From contig NC_064439.1 in the NCBI RefSeq assembly GCF_023343835.1, forward strand, positions 36,588,508-36,652,507: a stretch of DNA of 64,000 nt, written 5' to 3'. This document shows positions 1 through 11,514 of this stretch, one piece after another. The notes beneath the pieces were generated by a model. The model did not search any database, was not told where the DNA came from, and saw only the letters and a list, made by a program, of their open reading frames with translations. Within the stretch, counting starts at the first letter, position 1, and the number at the start of each line of letters is the position of its first letter. This DNA is from Lagopus muta. Taxonomy: Eukaryota; Chordata; Aves; Galliformes; Phasianidae. The position numbers and the translations under genes are program-made.

Positions 1-112
1 AATTCTCCAGAGATTTGCTTGCTTTTACGTATTGAAAGGTTTTCTGAAAATGTAATTTGGTATTTGTGAGGATTCTAGACCCCAAACCAGGAACGTGATG
101 GGTTTTGCTTTT

Positions 113-155
113 GATAAGACTTTCAGTTAGGTGATAAGACTTTTCAGATAGGTGC
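113..155 (+). repeat. Short imperfect tandem duplication
   Basis: Two adjacent copies of a unit of about 21 bp beginning GATAAGAC and ending near TTAGGTGATA/ATAGGTG. Probably a replication-slippage event. Confidence 0.5.
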
Positions 156-365
156 AGTGTGAGTTGAAATCCTCGTGGCTTGGTCCACATCCCTGTTTTG
201 GTGGCTTGAGTGTATTCTTCACTGTCCCTTGATGGGTGTCACTGTGTCCTGTGTTAAAACTGAAGGCCTGCTTTGATCGTGTGCAATGAGATGTAAACTG
301 GAAGTGCTGGTTTATTTTTTATAGATGATTAAATACTAATGACAATTAGATTTTACTAGTTCTGT

Positions 366-366
<1 letters not shown>

Positions 367-398
<32 letters not shown>
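367..398 (+). repeat. Poly-T homopolymer (T32)
   Basis: 32 consecutive T. There is no transposon body next to it on either side that I recognise. Length is likely to vary between individuals. Confidence 0.95.
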
Positions 399-3300
399 CA
401 TTGAAACCAGCTCTTGAGCCTCTTTATTTGCTAACATAGGCTAAACCAACAAAGCACTGAGTGAAAAGGAGCAGCTCATTCTGTTCATTGAGGCATGCAG
501 TATTTTACTGTTTACTATGACAGTGGTATTAGTTCATTGGCATGGTATTCCAGGCCATTTTGTAGTGGAGACAGTGTCTTAGTTCTGACTTTTGATATAA
601 AAACAGCATATTTTTCTTCAGCATTTTCTTCTGCATTTAGATTGCCTCTGCATGGGTATGTGATAGAAACAATTGCATTTGGATTGCATTTAAACAATTG
701 CATTTAAATAATGTATTTTAGACTGCCTTTGGGTAACGATGGGAGGCAGGGTTGATAGAAGACCTAATAGCTTGTATTTTGCCTGTTTCAAACTGGGTTG
801 TGTGGAAAAGAATTAAAAATAATAATTCCATTTGAGAAATAAACTTACTCATTTGCTCTGTAAGTTCTTAACAGGAGGGCTATAATCTGAAGAGATTTCT
901 TGGCAGTATGTTCTTCAATCCAGGAACAACTTGAGAGCAGTCCTTCCATCCTGTTTCCTTTGGCTGAAGCAAACAAAAAATTGTTATGCTAAGAAGTGCT
1001 ATCTGCTCCTTGAGAGACAGAAGTTTGTTGTTATTACTAATTTTGTTTTTTACTTTTCCTGTGATGAAGGAACTAATCAGCAAATTCAGTGAATGAGGTC
1101 TCCCCTGAGCATAGTGGGACTGGTGCTTCCCCGTTTCTTAAGGTTTAAGGGCTGAAGTGCTCAGGTAACAGCTTTGGATTTAATGATACTCATCTAGTGC
1201 TTGTTAAGCTGTTCAATGGCCCTTGCAATGGATGGGGAAGACGGTGCCAGAGCTGTTGGCACTAATGCTGTTTCATTTGCTAGAGTTCAAAATTGCTAGT
1301 GTGTGCAAGGGGAGTTATCTTCAGTTAAACTTGCCTTTTCCCTTGCAGTCCTGTAGCTTCTTCAGCTTCAAACTACAGGGGAAAATACCATTCCCTTCAG
1401 AGAGATCGTTGAAGTCTGCTGGTAAAGATGTATGTGAAAGGGCATAACATGTACCAGACAGGCTGAGTAATTTGAAACAGATGGTGGTATTTGCAGCGGG
1501 AGGTCAGGGTACATACAGCTCATGTCAAGCCTCCAGGAGCTCGGGCTGCCTTAGCATCTTCTCACAATGGAAGTTTCTTAGCTCTGTTTAACTTAGCATT
1601 TGGGGTTGGAAGGAGGGAGAATTGCAGCACAGCATTTGTGTGAAGAGGAAAGGTAAATGATCATCTGAATTAAAATATATTTTAAAAAGGCAAAACATCA
1701 AGGAAAATCTTGTTTTGAGCGGTTGGCTGCTTTGGAATCCGGGCTTAGAGACGTTATATGATTCCGTCTTTCTTAACTGCTGATTTATTTTATTTGGAAC
1801 CTGCTATGTAAGCTCAACAGAGTGCAAATCTCTGTTCTCCTCAGTTTCAGCTGAGGCTTAGCAGTTGTCCTAATGAGAGGCAGCCTCTTGAGTTCAACCC
1901 TCCTTAAAATTGAGGAGTCTGCTTGGAACACAGACACTGAGCTGCAGCTTGGTGGGGGTGGCAAGGGAAGATGAAGCTTCAGGAATTTCACTCAGACACC
2001 AAGGTATCCTATAATTGATTTCCAAACCATCTTCTCTGCTTGCTGGACTGCTTATTTCTTGCTCTGAACAGGCATGTTATAGATGTGATTAAAAGAGCTG
2101 TCTCCTTCCTAAGCAGGACAAAATGGGTATCACAGCTACACTGCATAGAAACATGGCTGTATGCCGACAGCCTATTTCAGTGTGATGTCAGGTGCTGATG
2201 AAAATGGTCAACTGTAAGCCTTTACTAGACAATGGATCTCACATTTGTGCAGCCACGTGGATTAACTAATTAGCATTTGGTAGATGGTGAAGATCTGATC
2301 GTTTTTTTCAGCTGCTCTTCCAAATTAATTGTGTCTTCCTAGGGGGCAGGATGCATTAAAACAGGTTGCATAATTTAGCATGTTCTCTAAGTAAGCAAGT
2401 AGTGAACTCCTTTCCGTGTGGCTCATAGAGGTGTGCTCATCACTTGGCAACACCAGCTAAGTTGAAAAGGGCAGATTGTACTAATCAACAGTGAGTGTAA
2501 TTGTTTCCATACATTGTCTGCAGCTCTGGGAGTCTTTCAGCTCCGTGTGGCAGAAGGCCTGGCTGGCTCTGACGTGTCTCAAGGCACGGACTGCTGGGCA
2601 CTGCCTGCGTTAGGCACAGGTGCTGGCAGAAGGGCAGTCAGCTCCCTGTAGCAGCAGGTCCTTGAATGTCATTGCTGATGTTGTGTGGGTCTTAAAGTGA
2701 AGCAATTAGCAGCAGAGGAGAGTGGTGTCTGGGCTTGCCGTCTTATCTCTGTCCTTGAAATGCACTGGTTGTTCAGCAGTCTCAACCCAGTGACAAAAGT
2801 GACTCTGTGTGAGCAGTCTTGTTTACCAGTGAATCAAAAAGCTGGACTGAAAATAAGGCCTGGTTCCTATTCTTACATACTCGCTCTCCAAGATGGCAAA
2901 AGCACCCTTTCTTGCTCTCAAATGTCTCTTTTCTTGGGTAGCATATAGAGGTATCGTTCTGAAAATGTCATGCCAAAATACCCGGATTGCTGGATATACT
3001 GCTTCAGCCACAAAAAAATAGGCAATTTGGGATTGAACTGGTCACTCTTTTCTGAGGCTATCAAAAACAACCGGTGTTTTGATCCAGTCCTCTCCAAGTA
3101 ATTGCTTGAAATCTATACACGTGTAGAAGGATGGAGAGCCCGTGGGCTGTTCTTATCTTCATATGTCAAGGTTCTGAATCAGCCCCCATTTAATAATTAC
3201 ACACAGAGTGTGTAGGTTGCAAAGCCTTGCTCCCCGAAGTTAAGAAGTGCTTGGGCCATATTGCTTGTGCAACATCTAATTTGACATCTCTTGTGCTCCA

Positions 3301-6300
3301 ACATAATGCGCCAGAAGAGGCCTCTGGGGAAGCCAGGATGGGCACCCAGTTCTTCTTGTCGCTGCCTGAAATTTGAAATTCTTTCCTTCAGTATTGAGCG
3401 ATATTCAATGATATCATATAATTAAAGGCTCTTTTGTAATGAAGATGACGTCCAATCTCATTCAATGCCGTCACCTCCATCATTCAGAGAAGTGCAGAAC
3501 TGGTATCCTGGTGAACAGGGAGCTCAGTGGGAGTCAATGAGCAACTCAATACAGTCCATCTCTGTTATGGTCAATGCTGATTTTGAATGCTCTCAAATCA
3601 AAGGTAGCGCCCTTGCGGCTTCCAGAGCTGCCTGCCTGGCACCAGGCTTCAGAAAATACTTAGTTAACACCCTGTTAACGAACTGACTCCTTGGGGCATG
3701 CACCTGGGTCATTGCTATGGAAGGCTGCAGGGGCACACCTGTGGACCCCAGATGGCTCTCTCATGCAAGCTGAGATGCGCCCTTGGAAGAAGAATAAAGA
3801 TGAACGTGAACAAAAATAAAAAAGGAAGAGATCAGGTCAGCTGGCCTGCTGGTGCTGCAGCATAAGGCAAAGCTGGCCAGGGTCAGTCCGCCAGCTCTGC
3901 CATTGCTACTCTGGCCATGGCTGAGCAGGGCTCTGCCTCGTGGGCTGAAGCAGCTAGGCATGGTGCAATGCCTGCAGGACAAACCTGGCCAGACGCCGCT
4001 TTCCTCAGAGAAGCAGCTTAGTAGGTCCATGGTGTCAGTCTCACATGAACATGAAGCAGAAGGATGGTTCTCAGCTGGTGCTGAGAAACGCTCTGTGAAA
4101 TGCATTCCTTGCAGTGGTCAAGCCCCTTGCTTTCCAGGCCTCATTGTGTCACAGCCAAAACAGCATATGCAAATTGAGGCCGTAATACATTGTGTTGCAT
4201 TCAGACACGTAATGAAAATGCGTTGCCATCCCAGTAGAGCTCACGCACTAAGTGTAGGAAGTAGCTCATTAATCCAGTGTCCACTCATTCATTTATTCAT
4301 ACATTTTTCTTCCAGCATTGTTTTAATGTGACTAGCAAGCAATTATCTGAAGCCTTTCCTTGTACGAGAACTGTGGCCGTTCAACTCATCCACAGTTACA
4401 AACCACCTGTCTCTCTCATGGTTTCATTGTTAGTCAGATGAGTTTAGATAGTGGGTTACACAATCTTTATAAACCACTGAGTAGATGATGTGTTTTGAAC
4501 TTTATGTTTTCAGCTCATCCAGAGCTATGTATAAAAGTGATGTCTTTGCTGTGTCGTTTGCAACTATTTGCACAGCAGTTCTGTCAATGTGTGGTCAAAC
4601 AAAGTCATAGTAAATCTTCTAAGTAAAATAGAAAATTTCATCTTATTTTCACACTGTTTACAATGTACTGCTGCAGTGTTCAATGGAGAACATTTCCTTA
4701 CAGTCTTGGCAGAAGGCACAAAAGAAGGTTTGGCTACGCAGTAAAATCCAAGGACAGAGATAAGCACATTAACAACTAGAAATTTAGGAAAAGAGATATA
4801 AATAAAAGGGACTTTATTGATTTTCATAGATTCACACATTCATGATTTATTTAAAATATATTATTCAATCGATTCTATTTAATCTGGAGAATCTAGTTCC
4901 TAATCTTAATAGGTGGTTTATTAACCACCTGATTGTCCATTCTTAATAGAAATGGGCTGCAAAAAGGACACAAACTGATAATGAGATACCAAGTTTTTCA
5001 GGTTAAGTCCAATGCTCTGTAGTGCGAAGATGATAGCTGTGCTTTATCAGTGGTACGTATTTTAGGTTATACTTGCAGCTTTGGTTTTGTACCCATTTTT
5101 CCCCAAACAGCAATTTTAAAGGAATGGTTACAACATATCTGTAGGAAACAAAAAATAAATTAAAAAAAAGAAGTAATGATTATTTTGACCAGTGCACTGG
5201 GAAACTAATTCTTAGATTTATGATTAAAAAAAAAAAAGAAGAAGAAGAAAAGATAACAACCCCTGTGAAAACTGAATCATTGTTCTGAGTCCTGAAATTA
5301 AATGAAAACTCAGCTATGGCTTTTATTTTCATTGGCTAGTTTAATGAAAATGTAAGTAGCACCAAACTATGGAAAACATATGGTATGCAGAAGTTCTCTT
5401 TTCTCCAGGGATGGTCCTCTATGCCTGGGGCTGAAAACTGTAAAATATCTTGCTAATAAATCACCTGACCTCATAGTAGGTACCTTCATAGTAGGTGCCA
5501 TCCTGGCAACACTCTTCACTAATTTTAAGTAAAATCATATGAAAATAAGGAACTAAGAGACTGATTAATGACTTTAGTGAAATTGTGACCATACAGAAAT
5601 GAGCTGCAGAACTGGGACTTTGTCCAGATCGCAATGAACACTGAGAATTGATGTGTTTTGCAAATTTTGCAGATCATCCTGAAGTCATATTAACTGTATT
5701 ACAGTTTGAATATTGACTGGTATGGCTCTTCTGTAGGAACTCTGTGACAGCAGGAAAGGCTGAAGAAGTTGTGTTGTGCACAGAGGCAAGGAGCACCAGG
5801 AAAGGTGTTACTTTCCATCTTTCCTCTCCTTGCCCCTTGAAGAGGTATCCCTCCCTGGACTAGCTCCCAGCACCTAGGAGCCAGCCTAACCTGACCAGCC
5901 TCGTTCCTCCTGGTTTTATCACAGCTGCTGAGTCAGTTCTTTGGGATTATTTTGGTGGTGATGTTCAGGATGAGCGAGATTGCCAAAGCTGCAATCAGTT
6001 GGTTTTGTGAAAAATAAGCTCCTCAGCTTTGTGTGCCCAAGCTTTGATGACGGCACAGAGCCCAGCAAGGAGGAGAGGCTGGGCAGAAGCAGCTCGAGCT
6101 GGCCAGCTTCAAAACAGGGAATCTCCTCACCCAAAGGCAGAGCCAGTGATCTGCATCCTGCTGAGAGCTGTCACCCAGGCTCAGATAACCACCTGGCATT
6201 GCCTCAAAGGACAGAAAGAGACATGAGTTAATGAAGCCTCTCACACTGGTGACATGTGGCATGGGGGATGCAGTGCTCAGTGGTGCCCAGCCTCCACCAA

Positions 6301-9065
6301 GCAGGTCACTCCAGTGGCCGAGTAACAGCATGGTGTCCTTCTGACAGGAGCCAGCGATAGGTATATCAGTATAGAGCAGGTCTGGCTCTGTGTGAGCCAT
6401 CTCAGGCTCTCTGACGAGCAGGGAGGAACTCCTGTTCCTTGCCCTTGGGCTTTGTGTTGTCCTTCTCAGTAGCTGCACCAGGCCCTACATGAGAATGGCA
6501 CCACGAGAGCCGTGAGCCCAGCACCATCAGCAGCTCCACCAGTGTCCAGCTCAGCACGAGGCAGGCTGCATCCGGGCACGGGATAGCATCTGAAGGTGGA
6601 TGAGGAGCAAATGACTTCCCTGAGTCATACGTGTCTGCTGTAATTTGAAATGGGAAATGGAAACACAGCCTGTTTTGATGGTCTGCTCCTGGAAGCTCAC
6701 TGAGCGAGAGACTTTCCAGATGACTCAGAGCAAGACGATCGCTGGCTGAGAACTGCTGCATCAAGGATTTGGCAGGATTATATAACGAGCAGCTGTCCTC
6801 CTCCACCGTGCCTGCTCTGCAAGATTTATGCTTACAATTGACCGTTTTTGAGGAGCTGCAATAAAACACAATGGCAAATGTCTGGAGGCATTTTGGGATG
6901 CAGCTGAGCCCCTGCCAGGAGCAGTCTTATCAGTTGTTTCTGGACATTATACTGCAGTTGTTTAGGAAGGGCAGACAAAATTCCCTGCTAGCCTCATGAT
7001 GCCATGCAGTCCTTCAAGACAGTCCTGTTCACATAGCTCTATCCAGCCAAAGCACTACTGGAGAACGTACCTGTTTCTTCTGCAGTTACAACATTTAAGG
7101 TCCAAAGAGTTTCTGGGTGTTTTTGGAGCCATAGCTGGCTTCTTTCGTTTGTTTGAATTTTGCCATGTTTTTTTCGGTGCTCCCTGAAGCTCGTACTGGG
7201 TAGGGCGTAGGTGAAAATTATCAGTGTTTACTCCATGGGTTGAACAAAAACTTTTAGCATTCTCCCAGCTCAGGTAAAAAATTAATATGAAGAAACAGGA
7301 ATGCTTCCTGCTGTTCATGTCTGATGTGTTATTTGACATTGCCTTTGGAGCGAATAAGTGATTGTGGAGGGCAATTCCAAATGTTTTTGGTCCTTGGAGT
7401 TGTCTTGTAGACTTAGCTGGGAATTGCAAGTGATCACTGATGTTCATGCAACGATTGAGGAAGTAACCATGAATATTTGACTAAAGCCAGGAGATTTTGT
7501 CAGTTCATCTATCATCGCTAGAATGAATGAATTTTCTTCATTTGTTCTAATTTGTAATGGATTAGACCAGAAAGCTCTTACTGTGGCTCACTCTAGAGAG
7601 CCACATGTGAAGCTAGCAGCTCATTCTAACTGCCTTTCAGACTTTATTCACAAGGCTGATCACATCCTGCTCTGTTGCCATACCATCAGATATGGATGTC
7701 CCTTTGGAGGAACACCCCTGCATCAGGAGTGATCTGGGTAATCTGTGAGGCACAGCACAGACAGGGTGTAGGACAGCCAGGGAGGTCAGCATTGCCACCA
7801 CTGTTCAAGCACCAGCATCAACAAAGTGCATTAACTTGCATCCACAACAACATTTGCATCAAGAGATATCCCACAAGCACATTTCCAAGACCCTGAGAAC
7901 ATCATTTTGATCTGACACTAGTGCTGTAGGATTATAACTCTTTTCCTTTCAATCAAGTTATTCCAGAATCTTTACCTAGATTCTATTTACCTAGAATCTT
8001 AAGTTATATTAAGAAGGGTTGTGTATTGCAAAACAGTTTGGATACCTATGGTTTGCTTCTAGTACAGGTTTCACTCTCACTACATATGCTTTGCACAGGG
8101 TTTTATGGAAAACTACATTTGTTTTAATGATTAAGTTTTATAGCTGGAAGCAATTTTCTTTAGTGTAACATTTCAGAAGCCCTTTAAGGCTAGCAGTATT
8201 TCATTGAAAGCCTGAAGAGTGAGAACCACTACATGACTTTATCATGTAGAAAGCTTATTATCTGACATAATTTGGTGCATAGCAGGCTTATTTATTTAAA
8301 AGGTCGCACAATCGTATTTCGCCACTGGTAATGGCATTTTTATCCATTTAATAGGTTTATCCTAAAGCATATTTATTCCGAGTGCATTTTATTCTGAAGC
8401 CCGTTAATAACTTTAACTCTTCAGAGCCTAGCAGGACAGAGGAGACAGCACTTTGGAAACAAAATTTCATCAGCTGGGCCTAATCCAGGAGGATGCAAGG
8501 TCTGACCAGGTCTTTCATGCTGCCCCTCCTGATGCAACTCAGCACCTTGCAGCCTTATAGCACCTTCTAACCTCCAAGCTGAGGCTGGGCTCAGGGAAAC
8601 ACTGTGCTACGTAGAGCTGCAAAAAATATGAAGCTGTCCTGGCCTTTAAGTCACAAACTATGCCTTGGGTATTTTTGTGTAATAATTCTCTGGGCCAGAA
8701 CATGCTTTGGTTTATTCCCAGGGGAGATGTCATTGTTTTGTCTGGTTGTAAAAAGGCAGTGCTCTGCCTCTGGAGCAATGGTCCTTGTAACAAAAGGGCT
8801 GGTCACTGTGACTCTAAATCTTGGAGCTTCAGTGAGAGCAAGGGGCGGCTTTTTGTGCATCCTTAGCACAATCCACTCTGCTTGCCTTCCAAAAATTGTG
8901 ACTGGCCCAATCAAGCAATAAATACTCCCATCTTCATTTCATTAGCTGGTGATTTCCCCTCTGGTTAAGCAGATGGTGCACCAGCAGATTAGGCAATTTA
9001 TAGCACAGAAGGAAAAGGTAAACAGTGATATTATAACAATATATCACAGGCTTCATTAATGCAAG

Positions 9066-9210
9066 ATCACAGAATCACAGGAAGGGACTTCTGCAGGTCA
9101 TCTAGTCCAACTCCCTGCTAAGGCAGGAGGCCTGGAGTAGGTTGCACAGGAAAGGATCCTGTAACGTTTGGTCTTTTCGGAATAAATGTCCAAGCCCTCA
9201 CCTTCCATTA
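9066..9210 (-). mobile_element. CR1 LINE 3' end fragment
   Basis: It begins with AGAATCACAG, then the typical reverse-complemented CR1 tail phrases (GGTCATCTAGTCCAACTCCC and a GGTTGCACAGG block). Old and 5'-truncated; the far limit is approximate. Confidence 0.65.
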
Positions 9211-10044
9211 AAATCTGTTTCCCACAGTTGTAACCAGCCTAGAAGCTCCTTGTATTACCCATTTCTGTGAATAAAAAGCATACCTGCAAAAACACTTGGT
9301 CAAACAGAAAAGCTAAGTGTTGGGTGCTTCAGGCCATAACCCAGCTGCTAAGAAGCTGAATCAGGAAGAAAGTTGTCCTATGGGCAAATTAGCATTTAGG
9401 CAGCTATTATGAGCTTTTATATCCTCCTCCAAGCCTCTGATACTTGGCACACAGGGACAGGATGTGTGAGCGGGTGAACAAGCCGTGAGCCAGTTCCTCT
9501 CTCTCGGTTATACTTAGCTCCATGACTACCCTGCTCCCGGTACCCGAGCTGATTGCACTCGTGCCATACAGGCATGCCCTTAATGGGTAGGCTCTAACTG
9601 CTCTATATTTAGCTTTTGCTTCTTCCCAAGGCATTCTGCACATATTCAGCCTGTGCAGGGATGCAGTGATAAGCTGAAGACCCTTGGGACCTCCTTGTTG
9701 GGGTTTTGCTTCAAGCGAGAAGAGAAAAAGTGCAACCAGCTGAACAGTGAGATGCACATGTGGAATGGAAGTGGGAAATAAGTAGGGCAAGGGGTCAGGA
9801 AGCGCTGTGTAGGGCTGAACAATCAATAGCAAAATTTCCACTGGCTTCCAGAGGCTGGGAATCATTAGGCAAGTTATTTATATCGCTAATGTGGGAAAGA
9901 AGTCGGGGCTGTAGCTGTCATCACAGCAGCTATCAGTGAGCAGCACGTAAGCTGCTAACTGAATACAGCAAGGAAATCTTTGCTTTAAAGTAGCTGCAGA
10001 TGCAGGGATGGTGCCTCAGCCAGGGGAAGCATCCTGCCTGCATG

Positions 10045-10544
10045 CATCTTGAGTGCTGTACCCAGTTTTGTGCCCTTCAACTTACAAGAAACACTCTGAG
10101 GCCCTGGAGTGTGTCCAGAGAAGGGCAAAAAAGCTGTGAGGGGACTGGAGCACAAGGCTTATGGGGAGCGGCTGAGGGAACTGGGATTGTTCAGTCTAGA
10201 GAAGAGGAGGCTCAAGGGAGATCTGATCACTGTCTACAGCTGCCTGAAAGGAGGCTGTAGCGAGGTGGGGTTGGCCTCTTCTCCCAGGTAACAGCGATAG
10301 GATGAGAGGGAATGGCCTCAAGTGGCACCAGGGGAGGTTCAGGTTGGATATTGGGAAAAATTCTTCTCAGAGTGGTGATGCATTGGAACAGGTCACCATC
10401 CCTGGAGGTGTTCAAGAACTGTGTAGCTGTGGCACTGAGCGACATGGTCATGAGGCACAGTGAGGATGGGTCAATGATTGGACTAGATAGATGGCTTTAG
10501 AGACCTTTCCAACCTCAGTGATTCCATGGTTCTATGATCCTATG
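10045..10544 (+). mobile_element. CR1 LINE fragment upstream of NR1D2
   Basis: About 500 bp of the CR1 3' region. It shows decayed C-terminal reverse transcriptase phrases ([28 protein letters not shown]), the 3' UTR, and a tail with ATGGTTCTATGATCCTATG. Frames are interrupted. It lies only 0.25 kb upstream of the CpG island, so it marks the upstream edge of the promoter region. Confidence 0.85.
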
Positions 10545-11181
10545 TACTGGTTCCACCCACAACTGTGGAGCACAAGGAGCTCAGGACAGACAGGGCTATG
10601 CTGCAGGACCTCAGGGAACAAAGGAAGAGTGCTTTGTATGGGGCAAAACAACACTCCCTATATATAGACCACCATAGCCTGGAAGTTAGCAGGGAAGAGT
10701 GCTGGGAGCTACTGCAGACCTGTAAACGTGTCAGCCAGCAAGGTGGGAGGAGGATGGATGGCTCTGAGGTGACAGAAGGAAGCAGAGAACGCCGGCGGTG
10801 CTGAGGCTGGAAAGGATGCTGCCCTCGGCACTCTTCGCGTCAACTCTGCAAAGTTCGGGGCTCAGACGAGCACCACGGCGGGTGCAGCAGGCCGCCTCCA
10901 CCCAGCCGCCCTATAACGAGCTCCCGGTGCCGGGGCTACGCTCCGGAGCCAGGATGGCCTCCCCCCACGGGCAGAAAGGGGCGGCTCCGCGCGGGCCAAG
11001 CACCCCCCGGGCCTCGGGAAGGAGCCGCGGGGAACACCGCCGAGATTCGGCCCCGGCCGCGCAGCGGCAGCTCGGTCCGGGCCGCCGTCCCCTCCGGGCG
11101 CGCGTCCCCCCCGCCGCCGCCCGTCCCCGCGTCACCCCGGCGGCCCGCGGTCCCCCTCCCGCCACCCGCACGCGCCCGCCG

Positions 11182-11187
11182 CACGTG
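11182..11187 (+). promoter_or_regulatory. E-box CACGTG, upstream
   Basis: Perfect palindromic E-box about 310 bp upstream of the start codon and just before the GC-box cluster. CACGTG is the high-affinity site for CLOCK:BMAL1 and also for USF and MYC-family factors. Confidence 0.6.
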
Positions 11188-11230
11188 AGCGCCACCGCCC
11201 CGCGCCGCGCGGAAAGTGTGTCACTGGGTG

Positions 11231-11290
11231 AGGGGGGCGGGCGGGGCGGGGCCGGGGCGGGGCCTGCCGGGGGCGGGGCGGGGCGGGACC
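11231..11290 (+). promoter_or_regulatory. GC-box (Sp/KLF) cluster
   Basis: Several overlapping GGGGCGGG-type boxes in 60 bp, about 210-270 bp upstream of the start codon. In a TATA-less CpG promoter this is the likely core activation element, placing initiation shortly downstream. Confidence 0.6.
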
Positions 11291-11422
11291 GGCGGTGCCG
11301 CACTGTGCGCGGCCGCCGCTCGCTTTTGTTGTAAAGGGGAGGGCGCCGCGCGGGCACGGGCGGCCGCGGCTCTGACAGGCGCGGAGCCGCGAGCCGCAGC
11401 GGGCAGCGGGCGCCGGGAGCGC

Positions 11423-11428
11423 ATGTAG
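11423..11428 (+). promoter_or_regulatory. Start-stop uORF (ATG-TAG)
   Basis: ATG at 11423 is followed at once by TAG, 71 nt upstream of the main start codon. Its context is weak (C at -3) while the main ATG has a perfect Kozak context. It acts only if transcription starts upstream of 11423, which is likely but unproven. Confidence 0.4.
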
Positions 11429-11498
11429 CTCGGCGGAGGGCGGCGCGGAGCACGGCGGCGCGGCCGAGCGCGGCGCCGCGTTGCTGCGGAACGCCGCC

Positions 11499-11514
11499 AT
11501 GGAAGTCAGCGCGG
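11499..11514 (+). CDS. NR1D2: NR1D2 coding exon 1 (start codon, MEVSA)
   Basis: Only 16 coding bases: ATG plus four codons (MEVSA) and the first base of a Gly codon, followed by the donor GTAAGC. The 5' UTR extends upstream into the CpG island, but its start cannot be fixed from sequence alone. A short first coding segment followed by a long intron matches the mammalian orthologue, whose protein begins MEVNAGGVIAY. The first codon of exon 2 completes Gly in phase. Confidence 0.93.

Larger units (their letters stand above)
1..9065. other. Upstream non-coding region
   Basis: No exon, RNA gene or transposon that I can identify. It contains a T32 tract at 367-398 and A/T-rich simple stretches near 5150-5260. 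Open frames up to about 159 codons (3852-4331, plus; 6402-6869, minus) lack recognisable domains or homology and look random. By mammalian gene order RPL15 would be the upstream neighbour, but no part of it is seen. Confidence 0.6.

Noticed and set aside
669-710. Three close ATTGCATTT repeats that recall an octamer cluster
   Set aside because: The octamer is ATGCAAAT/ATTTGCAT and the repeats here do not match it; probably a local slippage pattern.
3852-4331. 159-codon plus-strand frame in the upstream region
   Set aside because: No recognisable domain, overlaps another frame on the other strand, and no promoter or splice context.
6023-6869. Two overlapping minus-strand frames of about 150 codons
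   Set aside because: No motif or family resemblance, and overlapping frames of equal length on the other strand.
9407-9865. 152-codon minus-strand frame
   Set aside because: No homology recognised; composition looks random.
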